A stretch of DNA of 64,000 nt from Nitrospirales bacterium (GCA_021603905.1 BQIU01000009.1:20685-84684); one strand, 5' to 3'. Shown: positions 28,118 through 36,714, counted from the stretch's first letter. Notes: generated by a model from the letters alone, not told the origin. Made by a program: numbers and translations.

Positions 28118-29608
28118 ATGGCTGACAAAGTTCAAGAAGCAGAAGGGGAAACAGCAGAGACCACGCAGGAAGAAAAAAGTCTGCTCGATCAAATTATTGA
28201 TGATGGGCGAATCGGTCGAGACCAAGAGCAACGAGATGCTTCCAAGAAACAGATCGGAACGCTCATCGAAGAAGTGATGAAGGGAACATTGACGGTCTCG
28301 AAGGATGTTGAGGCAACGATTAGTGCTCGTATTGCGGATATCGATGAGCTGCTCTCCCGCCAGCTCAATGCCGTCATGCATGCCCCAGAGTTTCAAAAGT
28401 TAGAAGGGTCATGGCGTGGCCTACACTATCTCGTCCAACAGTCAGAAACGAGCACGATGCTCAAGCTTCGAGTGATGAACACGTCGAAACAGGATCTCCT
28501 GAAGGATCTTCAAAAAGCATCGGAATTTGACCAAAGTGCGTTGTTTAAAAAAATCTATGAAGAAGAATACGGCACATTTGGAGGAGCTCCATTTGGTGCC
28601 ATGATTGGGGACTACGAATTTGGGCGAGGCCCACAAGACATGGAGCTGCTCGAGAAAATTTCCAATGTTGCTGCAGCCGCGCATGCCCCCTTTCTCTCTG
28701 CGGCAGACCCGCATATGTTCAATTTAGATTCGTATACGGATATTCCTAATCCACGAGATATGGCCAAAATTTTTGAGAGTGTGGAATATGTCAAATGGAA
28801 GTCTTTTAGAGAATCTGAAGATTCTCGCTTTGTCGGCTTGACCCTTCCTCACATTCTCATGCGATTGCCGTATGGACAAGAAACGGTGCCGGTTGAAGCC
28901 TTCAATTTTAAAGAGGATGTGGATGGGAAAGACCACAAAAAGTATTTATGGGGAAATGCGGCCTATGCTATGGGTGCTCGTCTAACCAATGCGTTTGCCA
29001 AGTATGGCTGGTGTGCCGCGATTCGAGGTGTTGAGGGTGGGGGGCTTGTCGAAGGCTTACCGACTCACACGTTTAATACGGATGACGGCGAAATTGCCCT
29101 GAAGTGTCCCACAGAGATAGCCATTACCGATCGACGCGAAAAAGAATTGGCTGATCTTGGGTTTATTCCGTTGATTCATTGTAAAGGCACTGATTATGCG
29201 GCCTTCTTTGGAGCACAATCGGCACAAAAGGCGGTGAAATACGATACGGATGCAGCCAATGCTAATGCTCGCTTATCAACGCAGTTGCAATATCTCATGG
29301 CCACTTCACGGTTTGCCCATTATCTGAAATCTATTATGCGGGATAAAATCGGTAGTTTCATGACTCGAAAAAATTGTGAGGACTATCTGAATCGCTGGAT
29401 CAAGAATTATGTGGTGAGTACGGAAGAGGCTGGACAAGATGTGAAGGCGAAATATCCGTTAAAGGAGGCACGGATAGATGTGAGTGAAATGCCAGGAAAA
29501 CCAGGATGCTACAGAGCCGTAGCCTTCTTGAAACCGCACTTCCAGTTAGATGAATTGACGGTGTCACTGCGGCTAGTGGCCGAGCTGCCACCACCAGCGA
29601 AAGGATAA
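28118..29608 (+). CDS. tssC: T6SS contractile sheath large subunit TssC (VipB)
   Basis: Protein of 496 residues. The ATG at 28118 is preferred over 28112 because AAGGAGG lies seven bases before it. Conserved blocks include LEGSWRGLHYLV, FGGAPFGAMIGDYEF, WGNAAYAMGARL and GSFMTRKNCEDYLNRWI. It is the last gene of the main operon; downstream DNA is repeat-rich and leads to the hcp1 promoter. Confidence 0.95.
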   Translation: MADKVQEAEGETAETTQEEKSLLDQIIDDGRIGRDQEQRDASKKQIGTLIEEVMKGTLTVSKDVEATISARIADIDELLSRQLNAVMHAPEFQKLEGSWRGLHYLVQQSETSTMLKLRVMNTSKQDLLKDLQKASEFDQSALFKKIYEEEYGTFGGAPFGAMIGDYEFGRGPQDMELLEKISNVAAAAHAPFLSAADPHMFNLDSYTDIPNPRDMAKIFESVEYVKWKSFRESEDSRFVGLTLPHILMRLPYGQETVPVEAFNFKEDVDGKDHKKYLWGNAAYAMGARLTNAFAKYGWCAAIRGVEGGGLVEGLPTHTFNTDDGEIALKCPTEIAITDRREKELADLGFIPLIHCKGTDYAAFFGAQSAQKAVKYDTDAANANARLSTQLQYLMATSRFAHYLKSIMRDKIGSFMTRKNCEDYLNRWIKNYVVSTEEAGQDVKAKYPLKEARIDVSEMPGKPGCYRAVAFLKPHFQLDELTVSLRLVAELPPPAKG

Positions 29609-29687
29609 CAACGTCGTTGATATTCATTTATTCTGAATTCTTCGTCGGGGCTCTGAACGAAACTGACGAAGAGTCTTGAAGCATGGT

Positions 29688-29808
29688 GATCCTTCGACAG
29701 GCTCAGGATGAATCGATTGGTCATTCATGATGAGTCCGTCGAACCATCATAGTGAGTCGTTCAACGTAGCACTTTTCGCCCTGAGCCTGTCGAAGGGTCG
29801 AAGCATGC
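29688..29808. repeat. Interspersed repeat cluster C
   Basis: Inverted copies of the unit (CCTTCGACAGGCTCAGGATG and GCCCTGAGCCTGTCGAAGGG) follow tssC. Paired copies can fold into strong hairpins, so the cluster may also serve as the operon's transcription end. Confidence 0.72.
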
Positions 29809-29910
29809 AGATCGATTTGTTTGTTGTTCAAGTAGACACGTGACTCACTCGTTTATCTCGTCTCTAAGAGAGAGAAAGTCCATATAGATTTATGCCGTGG
29901 CGTACTGATG

Positions 29911-29944
29911 AATCTTTGAAATCTACAGAAAGATTTCAAAGATT
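29911..29944. promoter_or_regulatory. Perfect 14-bp inverted repeat upstream of hcp1
   Basis: AATCTTTGAAATCT and AGATTTCAAAGATT flank a six-base loop. The core TTGAAAT...ATTTCAA recurs upstream of hcp2 at 32130-32155. In both cases the centre is about 155 bases before the -12 element of a sigma54 promoter, pointing to an activator site rather than a terminator; no T-run follows. Confidence 0.6.
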
Positions 29945-30071
29945 TTGAACGCTAGACGACAAAATGATCTAAACAGTCGTTCTTTGATTGAGTCAATATA
30001 CTTTCTAGAAAATAGAGTGTACTCAGGTGGTTACGCCACATTCAAAATCCAAGACGGGCTCTTTCTTACCT

Positions 30072-30087
30072 TGGCATCGCTTTTGCT
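30072..30087 (+). promoter_or_regulatory. Sigma54 promoter of hcp1
   Basis: TGGCATCGCTTTTGCT matches the -24/-12 consensus with exact GG-N10-GC spacing. It ends 113 bases before the hcp1 ATG, the same distance as in hcp2. Confidence 0.72.
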
Positions 30088-30199
30088 GATTAATAAAATA
30101 ATAGCAACTCGGTTAGAAGAGAATAATCTTTCAGATGGTACTGTCTCATATCTAACTACAAACTTACATTTCTCTATAGTTGTTTAGGAGGAACGAGTC

Positions 30200-30646
30200 A
30201 TGGCTGAACAAAATGGGTTTATTAACATTGGCGGCGGTGCAATTCCAGGGAACGCAACAGTTTCAGGCTATGAGAACCAAACAATCGTTCAAGCGATCTC
30301 TTATGGTATTTCACAAGGGGGGGAGTGGGAAGAAGGGGATCAAATCACAGGTCGAGTGACGACCTTTGGAGATATGACCATTACCAAATTCATGGATAAT
30401 GGAAGTCCTGCTCTGGCCCATGCTTGTGCGATGAAAACGCAATACGATAATGCCGAACTCAATCTTGTGGCTGGGGGAGATGCGTATTTAACGGTCACAT
30501 TAGAAAAAGTTATTGTGACCAGTGTGTCGACTGGCTATAGCTCAGGTGATACACGGCCGAGTGAAACCATTACCTTGAGCTATCGAAAAGCTACGTGGCG
30601 ATATGGAACGGCGACAACGTCGTATGACCTGGCAGCGAATGCATAG
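30200..30646 (+). CDS. hcp: T6SS tube protein Hcp, copy 1
   Basis: Protein of 148 residues forming the hexameric inner tube and acting as an effector carrier. Conserved blocks are NATVSGYENQTIVQAISYG, GRVTTFGDMTITKFMDNGSPAL and ETITLSYRKATWRYG. A strong AGGAGG site precedes the ATG. By eye it differs from copy 2 at 17 of 148 positions. Transcribed from its own sigma54 promoter, with a candidate effector/immunity pair following. Confidence 0.93.
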   Translation: MAEQNGFINIGGGAIPGNATVSGYENQTIVQAISYGISQGGEWEEGDQITGRVTTFGDMTITKFMDNGSPALAHACAMKTQYDNAELNLVAGGDAYLTVTLEKVIVTSVSTGYSSGDTRPSETITLSYRKATWRYGTATTSYDLAANA

Positions 30647-30792
30647 GTAATTAATAAAAAGAAGGTTTTTCATCTAAATTGTTAAACATAGTTATGAGGA
30701 ATAGCTTGAGATAGTAAAAATTTTCCCTGCTAGCAAATAAGAACTTTCTGTGTCAGATTGGAGAGTTGTGGATCACTGAAATAGGAGGGGGT

Positions 30793-31176
30793 ATGCCCTA
30801 CGTTATCAATATTAAACGTGGTAAAAACAAAGGGAAACTCAAGTTTACGCACGGTGCTACCTCGGTCGATACAACATGCTGGTGGGATTCTGCTGTAAAG
30901 GTTGACGTAGGAGAGTACACTTCCTACGCAACTCGTATGGCAAACAAAAACGATGGTATAACCGGCAATAAGAAACGAGAGGCAATTTGGTTGGGGAGGA
31001 ATGTTCCAGTTAATAAAAACACTCGGAAATCCAATGAAATTTTTGTTCACAAAGGTACAAGCGCGGCTTGGTCCGATGGCTGCATTGTAATTGCCAATAG
31101 CGAAGTTATGAAAATCTGGAATGCTGTGACACCTAAGGAAGCGGGAAATATTACAGTAAAGATTACAGATGAGTAA
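30793..31176 (+). CDS. Candidate T6SS peptidoglycan effector, L,D-transpeptidase-like
   Basis: Small protein of 127 residues. The ATG at 30793 has a strong AGGAGGGG site; the longer frame start at 30766 has none. The motif VHKGTSAAWSDGCIVI (His86, Ser94, Cys97) resembles the catalytic H...SxGC signature of YkuD-fold L,D-transpeptidases and of the Tlde1 class of T6SS cell-wall toxins. A second conserved-looking block is TTCWWDSAVKV. There is no signal peptide, as expected for T6SS cargo. It lies between two hcp genes and is followed 39 bases later by a gene for a secreted protein, the usual effector/immunity order. Its size suits transport inside the Hcp tube. The activity is inferred, not shown. 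Confidence 0.6.
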   Translation: MPYVINIKRGKNKGKLKFTHGATSVDTTCWWDSAVKVDVGEYTSYATRMANKNDGITGNKKREAIWLGRNVPVNKNTRKSNEIFVHKGTSAAWSDGCIVIANSEVMKIWNAVTPKEAGNITVKITDE

Positions 31177-31215
31177 GCAAATTTTACAAGAAAGATTTAT
31201 CAAAGAGGACTCATC

Positions 31216-31761
31216 ATGAAATGTATAGTTATCTTTTTGGTCACGGTTAATTTATTGGCTTCCTCGGCTCTTGCCGATAACTTTCACGACGATTCGGCTT
31301 TTCTTATTCGGACATTGCTTAATATTGAAAACTCAGCACTTATGGAGAATGGTCAATATAATGGTCTTAAGGAGTATAAGGCATGGGGAGCTCTGTACGA
31401 GCGATACCATGAGAGTGCCCAATCCAAGTCTGACTTGCACAGTGAAGGGCTCAAGGTTTTCTTGTTCATTGGATATGTCGCTCATGCTCGTCTTCAGGCT
31501 GCTACTTCAGAGTCGTTTACTTCTGATCTTATGCCAATCTATCTGACAAGACAGGACAGCCTCTGGGAGATTCTTCGTGAGAATCCGTTTCTGGTCCCAT
31601 CGACCTGCCATTACTTAGGCGCGTTCTTTGGTTTCGAAGAGCGTCACGTAGAAGGCAAGCCTGCTTTCCTTTCTGAAACCCGTCCGATAATTAAACAGGC
31701 CCTTCCCCATAAGGAAGCGGAACTTTGTATCAAGCGCTTAGAAGAAGCCAAAAATAGCTGA
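31216..31761 (+). CDS. Candidate periplasmic immunity protein
   Basis: Protein of 181 residues with a Sec signal peptide (MKCIVIFLVTVNLLASSALA, cut before DNF). The remainder is mostly helical with two cysteines (STCHYLG and AELCIKR). No family is recognised. Its position directly after the L,D-transpeptidase-like gene and its export to the periplasm, where such a toxin would act, support an immunity role. An AGAGGACTC site precedes the ATG. Confidence 0.5.
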   Translation: MKCIVIFLVTVNLLASSALADNFHDDSAFLIRTLLNIENSALMENGQYNGLKEYKAWGALYERYHESAQSKSDLHSEGLKVFLFIGYVAHARLQAATSESFTSDLMPIYLTRQDSLWEILRENPFLVPSTCHYLGAFFGFEERHVEGKPAFLSETRPIIKQALPHKEAELCIKRLEEAKNS

Positions 31762-31848
31762 GTTTGCCTGCCGAAGAGAGTTCGGTGGAAAAAGAGTCAA
31801 GCTAGCAGTGTAGTTGTTTAAAGAAGAAAGAGAAGGCACAAGTGAGGA

Positions 31849-31912
31849 GCATGGTTCGACCAGCTCACCATGAATTACAAATGGGATCCTCCTGAGCTCG
31901 TCGAAGGATCAC
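31849..31912. repeat. Interspersed repeat pair D
   Basis: GGTTCGACCAGCTCACCATG and TCCTGAGCTCGTCGAAGGAT form an inverted pair in the gap after the immunity gene. The remaining DNA up to hcp2 (31762-32413) holds only regulatory sites as far as I can see. Confidence 0.7.
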
Positions 31913-32129
31913 CAATATCGCCTTATTCTAGCTCATCCATCTTAATCGTTCCGATAATCCTTTCCCCAATCATCCATCTCCTAAAAACTGCCGAAACTTT
32001 TCTTCTCTGAGCAGCAACAGAATTTTTGCGATTATTGGGGATGCAGGGGTTGCCTCATATCTGATTCCAAGAGTGGTGACTAATAGAAATAGCAACACAG
32101 GTTTGACAGAGTTTGGTTTTCAGAAAATT

Positions 32130-32155
32130 TTGAAATTGATTTTTAAAGATTTCAA
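32130..32155. promoter_or_regulatory. Inverted repeat upstream of hcp2
   Basis: TTGAAAT-N12-ATTTCAA, the same half-sites as the hcp1 element (there N10). Its centre is about 155 bases before the -12 element at 32298, matching the hcp1 geometry. Confidence 0.5.
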
Positions 32156-32284
32156 TTAATTTTAGATCTTAAGGAAAAGCTCGCGGGCTGTTCCTTAACT
32201 TCAAAATGGACAAATTCTTTTTAAGCACAGGAAAAATTTGATGAATTTACACAGTAAAGTAGATGGCCGAAAATTTTTCCTCCC

Positions 32285-32300
32285 TGGCATTTCTCTTGCT
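32285..32300 (+). promoter_or_regulatory. Sigma54 promoter of hcp2
   Basis: TGGCATTTCTCTTGCT fits the -24/-12 consensus with exact spacing and ends 113 bases before the hcp2 ATG. Confidence 0.72.
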
Positions 32301-32413
32301 CTGAATAAATATGGAACGCGAAGCCAACTTTACAATAAGCGAAAAATATTAAACCTTTTCCAGTGGCTTCAGGTTTATCAAACACACATTATTTTTCTAA
32401 GGAGGGATTTACA

Positions 32414-32860
32414 ATGCCAGAACAAAATGGATTTATTAACATTGGTGCTGGGGCCGTTCCAGGAAATGCCACAGTTACAGGATACGAAGGTCAAACAATC
32501 GTTCAGTCTGTTTCCTATGGGACGTCTCAAGGAGGAGAATGGGAAGAAGGCGATCAAATTACTGGACGAGTGACGACGTTTGGTGATTTGACCATTACGA
32601 AGGTGATGGATAACGGCAGTCCGGCGCTTGCTCACGCATGTGCCATGAAAACACAATTTGATAATGCTGAGCTTAATTTGGTTGCTGGCTCTGATGCTTA
32701 TCTGACTATCACTTTAGAAAAAGTGATCGTGACCAGCGTGAATGTGGGATATAGCTCTGGAGATAATCGTCCGATAGAGACGATTACCTTAAGCTACCGA
32801 AAAGCCACCTGGCGATACGGAACGGCAACGACATCATACGATCTTGCCGCAAATGCGTAA
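32414..32860 (+). CDS. hcp: T6SS tube protein Hcp, copy 2
   Basis: Protein of 148 residues, near-identical to copy 1; changes are mostly conservative (Ile/Val, Ser/Thr, Tyr/Phe). The ATG at 32414 follows an AAGGAGGG site; the longer frame is an upstream open extension. It has its own sigma54 promoter and no gene between it and the tssE control region, so it is probably monocistronic and strongly expressed. Confidence 0.93.
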   Translation: MPEQNGFINIGAGAVPGNATVTGYEGQTIVQSVSYGTSQGGEWEEGDQITGRVTTFGDLTITKVMDNGSPALAHACAMKTQFDNAELNLVAGSDAYLTITLEKVIVTSVNVGYSSGDNRPIETITLSYRKATWRYGTATTSYDLAANA

Positions 32861-32877
32861 TGAGTCCTACCGCGAAA

Positions 32878-32924
32878 CTTTCCCATCACGTGATAGCGTG
32901 TATGAATTACAGGTGGTGGGAAAG
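32878..32924 (+). terminator. Stem-loop after hcp2
   Basis: CTTTCCCATCAC pairs with GTGGTGGGAAAG (one mismatch) around a 23-base loop, starting 17 bases after the hcp2 stop. No T-run follows, so it may be a messenger-stabilising or weak termination structure. Confidence 0.4.
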
Positions 32925-33069
32925 AGCGGATAGCTTTTTCAATAAAATTCCAACCTGGTATGGCATCGCGCTGTGTGTGGTGTTAGTTCAGTTAGAAATT
33001 AGTAGATTTGGCTAGAGTCGTCATTGTGGCTTATCACGAAAAATCTCCATTTAGAAATAGAAGGCTTTT

Positions 33070-33104
33070 TATCCATTTAGATACACCCTGTATCTGATTG
33101 GATA
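33070..33104. promoter_or_regulatory. Four-half-site palindromic element, copy 3
   Basis: The site reads TATC-N6-GATACA-N3-TGTATC-N6-GATA, identical in layout to those at 9333 and 15287. It lies about 140 bases upstream of the -12 element at 33225. Confidence 0.72.
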
Positions 33105-33211
33105 CGTTTCATGAGGTTTCAAGAAGCCGATCACTCATCCCTTCCCCAAGTCAACATTTCATAACCACTGCTATCCTTGCCTGAATTATTCCAGTACAAA
33201 GTAGGGTGCAT

Positions 33212-33227
33212 TGGCTTCGCTTTTGCA
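33212..33227 (+). promoter_or_regulatory. Sigma54 promoter of the tssE operon
   Basis: TGGCTTCGCTTTTGCA has the GG-N10-GC spacing and resembles the hcp1 promoter in the spacer (CGCTTTT). It lies about 400 bases before tssE with a repeat cluster in between. A degenerate relative, TTGGCAACGCTTTTCAA at 36733-36749, stands before tssG. Confidence 0.65.
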
Positions 33228-33315
33228 CTGTTCTTGATTCGGGAGGGACAAGGCTGAGGCAAAGAGTCTTCTTAAATGAAGCGATAGTGAGATGCCCTGA
33301 CGGACTCACAACACG

Positions 33316-33402
33316 CTTCGACTCTTCGAATAACTCAGAGTGCAGCATTGCATTTGTTTTCAGCTCCCCAAAAGAATCATCCTGAGCCCGTCGAAGGATC
33401 AC
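33316..33402. repeat. Interspersed repeat cluster E
   Basis: Diverged copies (CTTCGACTCTTCGAATAACTC) and a clear inverted copy (CCTGAGCCCGTCGAAGGATC) lie in the tssE leader region. Confidence 0.65.
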
Positions 33403-33627
33403 CCATGATTCTGATGTCGGGTGGCCGAGCTGACGGACAACGTGCTCAAAGCTGCGAAGCCTTTTTGTTCACCCTTTTCCTCCCACTATTCAAGAATGGA
33501 CTGTTGTTCTTGGCAATTCTTATGAAGATTGAGGCAAAACCGTAAATAATAGTGATGCTGAGATCTTCAATAGAACAGGTGAAAGGATCGATTGACCAAA
33601 GGAAATAATGGAAGAGCACGTTTCGTT

Positions 33628-34467
33628 ATGGCCATCATAGATTCCACGTCTACCTTATCCCCTTCACTGTTGGATCGTTTACTAGACGATGATCCTCGTA
33701 TTAATTCTCCCCTCTTTACATTGTTTGATCTCGTTAACCCTGGCGGATTGGCGTTGAAATTGCGAGAAGCTCAAGACTCTGTATCGGCTCATATTCGAGA
33801 GCAGATGAATTCTGAAATTCAACGAAGTTTGGAGAACCTGAATAGCGGGGCTCCTGTCCCTGGCCTTCTGCAAGAAGGCATTGTTGAGGGGCTCAACAAA
33901 CTAGTCGATGGAGAATGCCTCTATGAACCAGAACGATTTCGAGAAGTTTCATTGGCCGAAGCGACGATTCGGTTGATTCAGGAAAAACCTGATGGTCGGG
34001 GACTCATGTTTCTTAATCGCTATCTATTGGAAGATGTCTATCCTCGATATTTACGGACCCGACGGGTTCAGGAGACATCGTATACGATTCGAGAGTTCAA
34101 GCAGTCAGTGTCACGCGATATTGAATCATTATTGAACTCCAGACGAGAACTTCTGGAAGAATTACCTGCTGCCTTTAAAGAGCTTGATGGATCGCTGTTG
34201 TACTACGGTCTTCCCGACTTTACGGCCATGAGCCTCATGAGTCACAAAGATCGAAAAAAGATTCGCAGAGTTATTCAGCACACGATCATCACGTTCGAAC
34301 CAAGACTCAAATCTGTGGAGGTTGCAGTTCTGGATCCGACAGGCCTGGATCAATCTTTGCACTTTCGCATTGACGCGATGTTGCAAGTAGAACCAGATCC
34401 TGAAGCTGTGACGTTTGACGCGGTATTGCAATTAAGTACCGCCACATATGATGTGCAGAGCAACTAG
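33628..34467 (+). CDS. tssE: T6SS baseplate protein TssE (gp25-like) with a large insertion
   Basis: Protein of 279 residues, well above the usual 130-170 for TssE. The typical N-terminal SLLDRLLDDDP motif is near residues 13-23. About 130 unrelated, mainly helical residues follow (LREAQDSVSAHIREQMNSEIQRS...). The gp25 core then begins (SYTIREFKQSVSRDIESLLNSRRELLEELP; YYGLPDF). So the insertion separates the canonical opening from the core. A TTG at 33592 with an AAAGGA site would add 12 residues. First gene of the second structural operon, followed by tssF. Confidence 0.85.
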   Translation: MAIIDSTSTLSPSLLDRLLDDDPRINSPLFTLFDLVNPGGLALKLREAQDSVSAHIREQMNSEIQRSLENLNSGAPVPGLLQEGIVEGLNKLVDGECLYEPERFREVSLAEATIRLIQEKPDGRGLMFLNRYLLEDVYPRYLRTRRVQETSYTIREFKQSVSRDIESLLNSRRELLEELPAAFKELDGSLLYYGLPDFTAMSLMSHKDRKKIRRVIQHTIITFEPRLKSVEVAVLDPTGLDQSLHFRIDAMLQVEPDPEAVTFDAVLQLSTATYDVQSN

Positions 34468-34572
34468 CGTGGAGTATGGGAAATTTTATGCAAATAGGAT
34501 ATGACGACTCACTGACGATCGAGTAGGAAGGCTAGATATACAACGCCGACAGTTTCACGAAGTTTTTATCTT

Positions 34573-36408
34573 ATGCAAGATAACCTTCTCAATTACTACG
34601 AACGTGAACTCAGCTTTTTTAGGAAAATGGGGCAGGAATTTGCGCAGGAATATCCTAAAGTTGCTGGGCGATTGGGACTTGAAACCGGTAAGTGTGAAGA
34701 TCCACATGTGGAACGTCTCATCCAAGCCTTTGCCTTTCTGGCAGCACGGATTCATCATAAAATCGATGATGAATTTCCTGAAATTACGGATGCCTTGTTG
34801 AGCATCTTATATCCGCATTATTTGGCCCCAATCCCTTCAATGTCGGTTGTCCAGTTTGTTCCTGATCCGATGCAAGGAAAATTAACTTCCGGCTACACGA
34901 TTGAGCGGGGAGCGATGTTGTATTCTCGTCCCGTGGGTGGAACGCAATGCCGTTTTCGTACGTGTTACCCCACCACGCTTTGGCCTATCGAAGTTACGGA
35001 TGTCCGGTTTGAACCACCTGACCGAGCTCCGCTCGGGGTAAAGGCTGAAACGACTCTTCGTATGGTGTTGAAGTGTCAGGGAGGGGTGAGTTTTAGTGAC
35101 TTGCCACTTGATCGGCTCCGTTTCTATCTACATGGTGAGCACCATATCACGCATCATGTCTATGAGTTATTGCTGAACAATACATTATTACTCAACAAAG
35201 AATGCGGTATTCGAGTGCAGGGAGCTCAAGGGGGCCCCAAGACGAAGGCAATCGAACTATCGTCAAATAGTCTTCGGCCTGTGGGGTTTGGCCCGGATGA
35301 GGGACTGTTACCCTATCCGTCCCGTTCCTTTATGGGCTATCGACTTCTTCAAGAATACTTCACATTTCCTCAGAAATTTCTGTTCTTTGATCTCTGCGAA
35401 CTCGAACGAGTCACCGCAGGCGGATTTGGGGATACGATCGAAGTCTTAATCTTCATAGATCAAGCTCCGGAAATCGGACAGGCTATTGATCCCGGACTCT
35501 TTCGATTGGGATGTGCCCCAATCGTCAATCTATTTGAGCAAGTAGCAGAACCGATTCGAGTTGATCAGACACAATTTGAATACCGTGTCATTCCAGATGT
35601 TCGTCGACAGAAAGCCATGGAAGTTTACTCAATCGATTCGGTGACCTGTACGTCACCACATCGGGAATCCGTCCAAACTGTCTTGCCGTTTTATTCTGTG
35701 AAGCATGCGGAAACGGAAGCTCCACAAGAAGTGTATTGGTATGGCAAAAGAAGCCCATCTGAAAAAAAAGGTGATGATGGAAGTGAGATGTACATCTCAT
35801 TAGTCGATTTGAAATTTAATCCAAAGTTGCCAGCTACCGATACGCTGACTCTGCATATTACGGGGACGAACCGTGATCTGCCTGGAAAATTACCTCCGAT
35901 GAGTGAGGAGGGAGGCTATTTTGAGCTCGAAGATGCAGCCCCACTGTCTCGAATCCGGTATTTAGTGAAGCCCACGAAGTCGGTTCGTCCATCTTGGGGT
36001 GGCGCCAATCAATGGCGGCTGATCTCGCATCTTTCCCTCAATTATTTATCGTTAGGGAAAGGGGGACAGGATGCTTTACAAGAAATCTTAAAACTGTACG
36101 ATTATGGGGGCTCTCCCGCCGTTCGGCAACAAATTGCTGGAATCGTGAACGTGACAAGTCGACGAGTCGTACGACGGCCCTCGTCCATGGACTGGAACGG
36201 ATTCTGTCGTGGGCTCGAAGTCAGTATGAAATTTGATGAGGACAAATTTGTTGGAAGCGGAGTCTTTCTGTTTGCTTCGGTTTTAGAAAAGTTTTTAGGT
36301 CTTTATACCTCCATTAATTCGTTTGTTGAATTGGTGGCCTACACGACACAACGAGAGAGGGCATTACGACGTTGGCCACCAAGAGCAGGAGAGCAGACTT
36401 TATTGTGA
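34573..36408 (+). CDS. tssF: T6SS baseplate protein TssF (VasA)
   Basis: Protein of 611 residues. The opening LLNYYERELSFFRKMGQEFAQEYPKVAGRL and the DPHVERLIQAFAFLAARIHHKIDDEFPEITDALL block are diagnostic for TssF, as are FLFFDLCEL and the C-terminal W.GFCRGLEV. It forms the baseplate wedge with TssG, TssE and TssK. No clear ribosome site precedes the ATG. A 400-base repeat array, unusual for this gene pair, separates it from tssG. Confidence 0.94.
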   Translation: MQDNLLNYYERELSFFRKMGQEFAQEYPKVAGRLGLETGKCEDPHVERLIQAFAFLAARIHHKIDDEFPEITDALLSILYPHYLAPIPSMSVVQFVPDPMQGKLTSGYTIERGAMLYSRPVGGTQCRFRTCYPTTLWPIEVTDVRFEPPDRAPLGVKAETTLRMVLKCQGGVSFSDLPLDRLRFYLHGEHHITHHVYELLLNNTLLLNKECGIRVQGAQGGPKTKAIELSSNSLRPVGFGPDEGLLPYPSRSFMGYRLLQEYFTFPQKFLFFDLCELERVTAGGFGDTIEVLIFIDQAPEIGQAIDPGLFRLGCAPIVNLFEQVAEPIRVDQTQFEYRVIPDVRRQKAMEVYSIDSVTCTSPHRESVQTVLPFYSVKHAETEAPQEVYWYGKRSPSEKKGDDGSEMYISLVDLKFNPKLPATDTLTLHITGTNRDLPGKLPPMSEEGGYFELEDAAPLSRIRYLVKPTKSVRPSWGGANQWRLISHLSLNYLSLGKGGQDALQEILKLYDYGGSPAVRQQIAGIVNVTSRRVVRRPSSMDWNGFCRGLEVSMKFDEDKFVGSGVFLFASVLEKFLGLYTSINSFVELVAYTTQRERALRRWPPRAGEQTLL

Positions 36409-36714
36409 TGGTTCGCCCTTCGACGGGCTCAGGGTGAACCATGATTGGTTCGACCCTTCGACCAGCTCAGGGCTAGCAACGATAGTTCGACGAGCTCACT
36501 ATGAAATTTAACTAGTCATCCTGAGCTCGTCGAAGGATCAGCATGAATGGATTCGACTCGAACATTGTGAGCTCTTCGACAAGTGCATTCCGAGCGCAGT
36601 CGAGGAACTCAGAACAGGCTTGCCGAACAACTCACCATGAATGGTTCGACGGGCTCACCATGAATTTTTCGACGGGCTCACCATGAATTTTTCGATGGGC
36701 TCAGCATGAAAAGT
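36409..36714. repeat. Dense interspersed and tandem repeat array between tssF and tssG (cluster F)
   Basis: Roughly ten copies of the TTCGACGGGCTCA/CCTGAGCTCGTCGAA family in both orientations. Near 36645-36712 three units of GACGGGCTCACCATGAAT type stand head to tail. This is the densest cluster in the window; it contains no plausible gene. Confidence 0.8.

Noticed and set aside
29945..30187. 80-codon frame before hcp1
   Set aside because: It contains the hcp1 sigma54 promoter and has no ribosome site, so it is regulatory DNA.
32238..32573. 111-codon frame overlapping hcp2
   Set aside because: It overlaps hcp2 out of frame and covers the hcp2 promoter region.
33348..33545. 65-codon frame in the tssE leader
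   Set aside because: It is built from repeat-cluster sequence and lacks a ribosome site.
36645..36712. Tandem units between tssF and tssG as a mini-CRISPR
   Set aside because: Spacers are absent and the unit is the same palindromic family scattered elsewhere.
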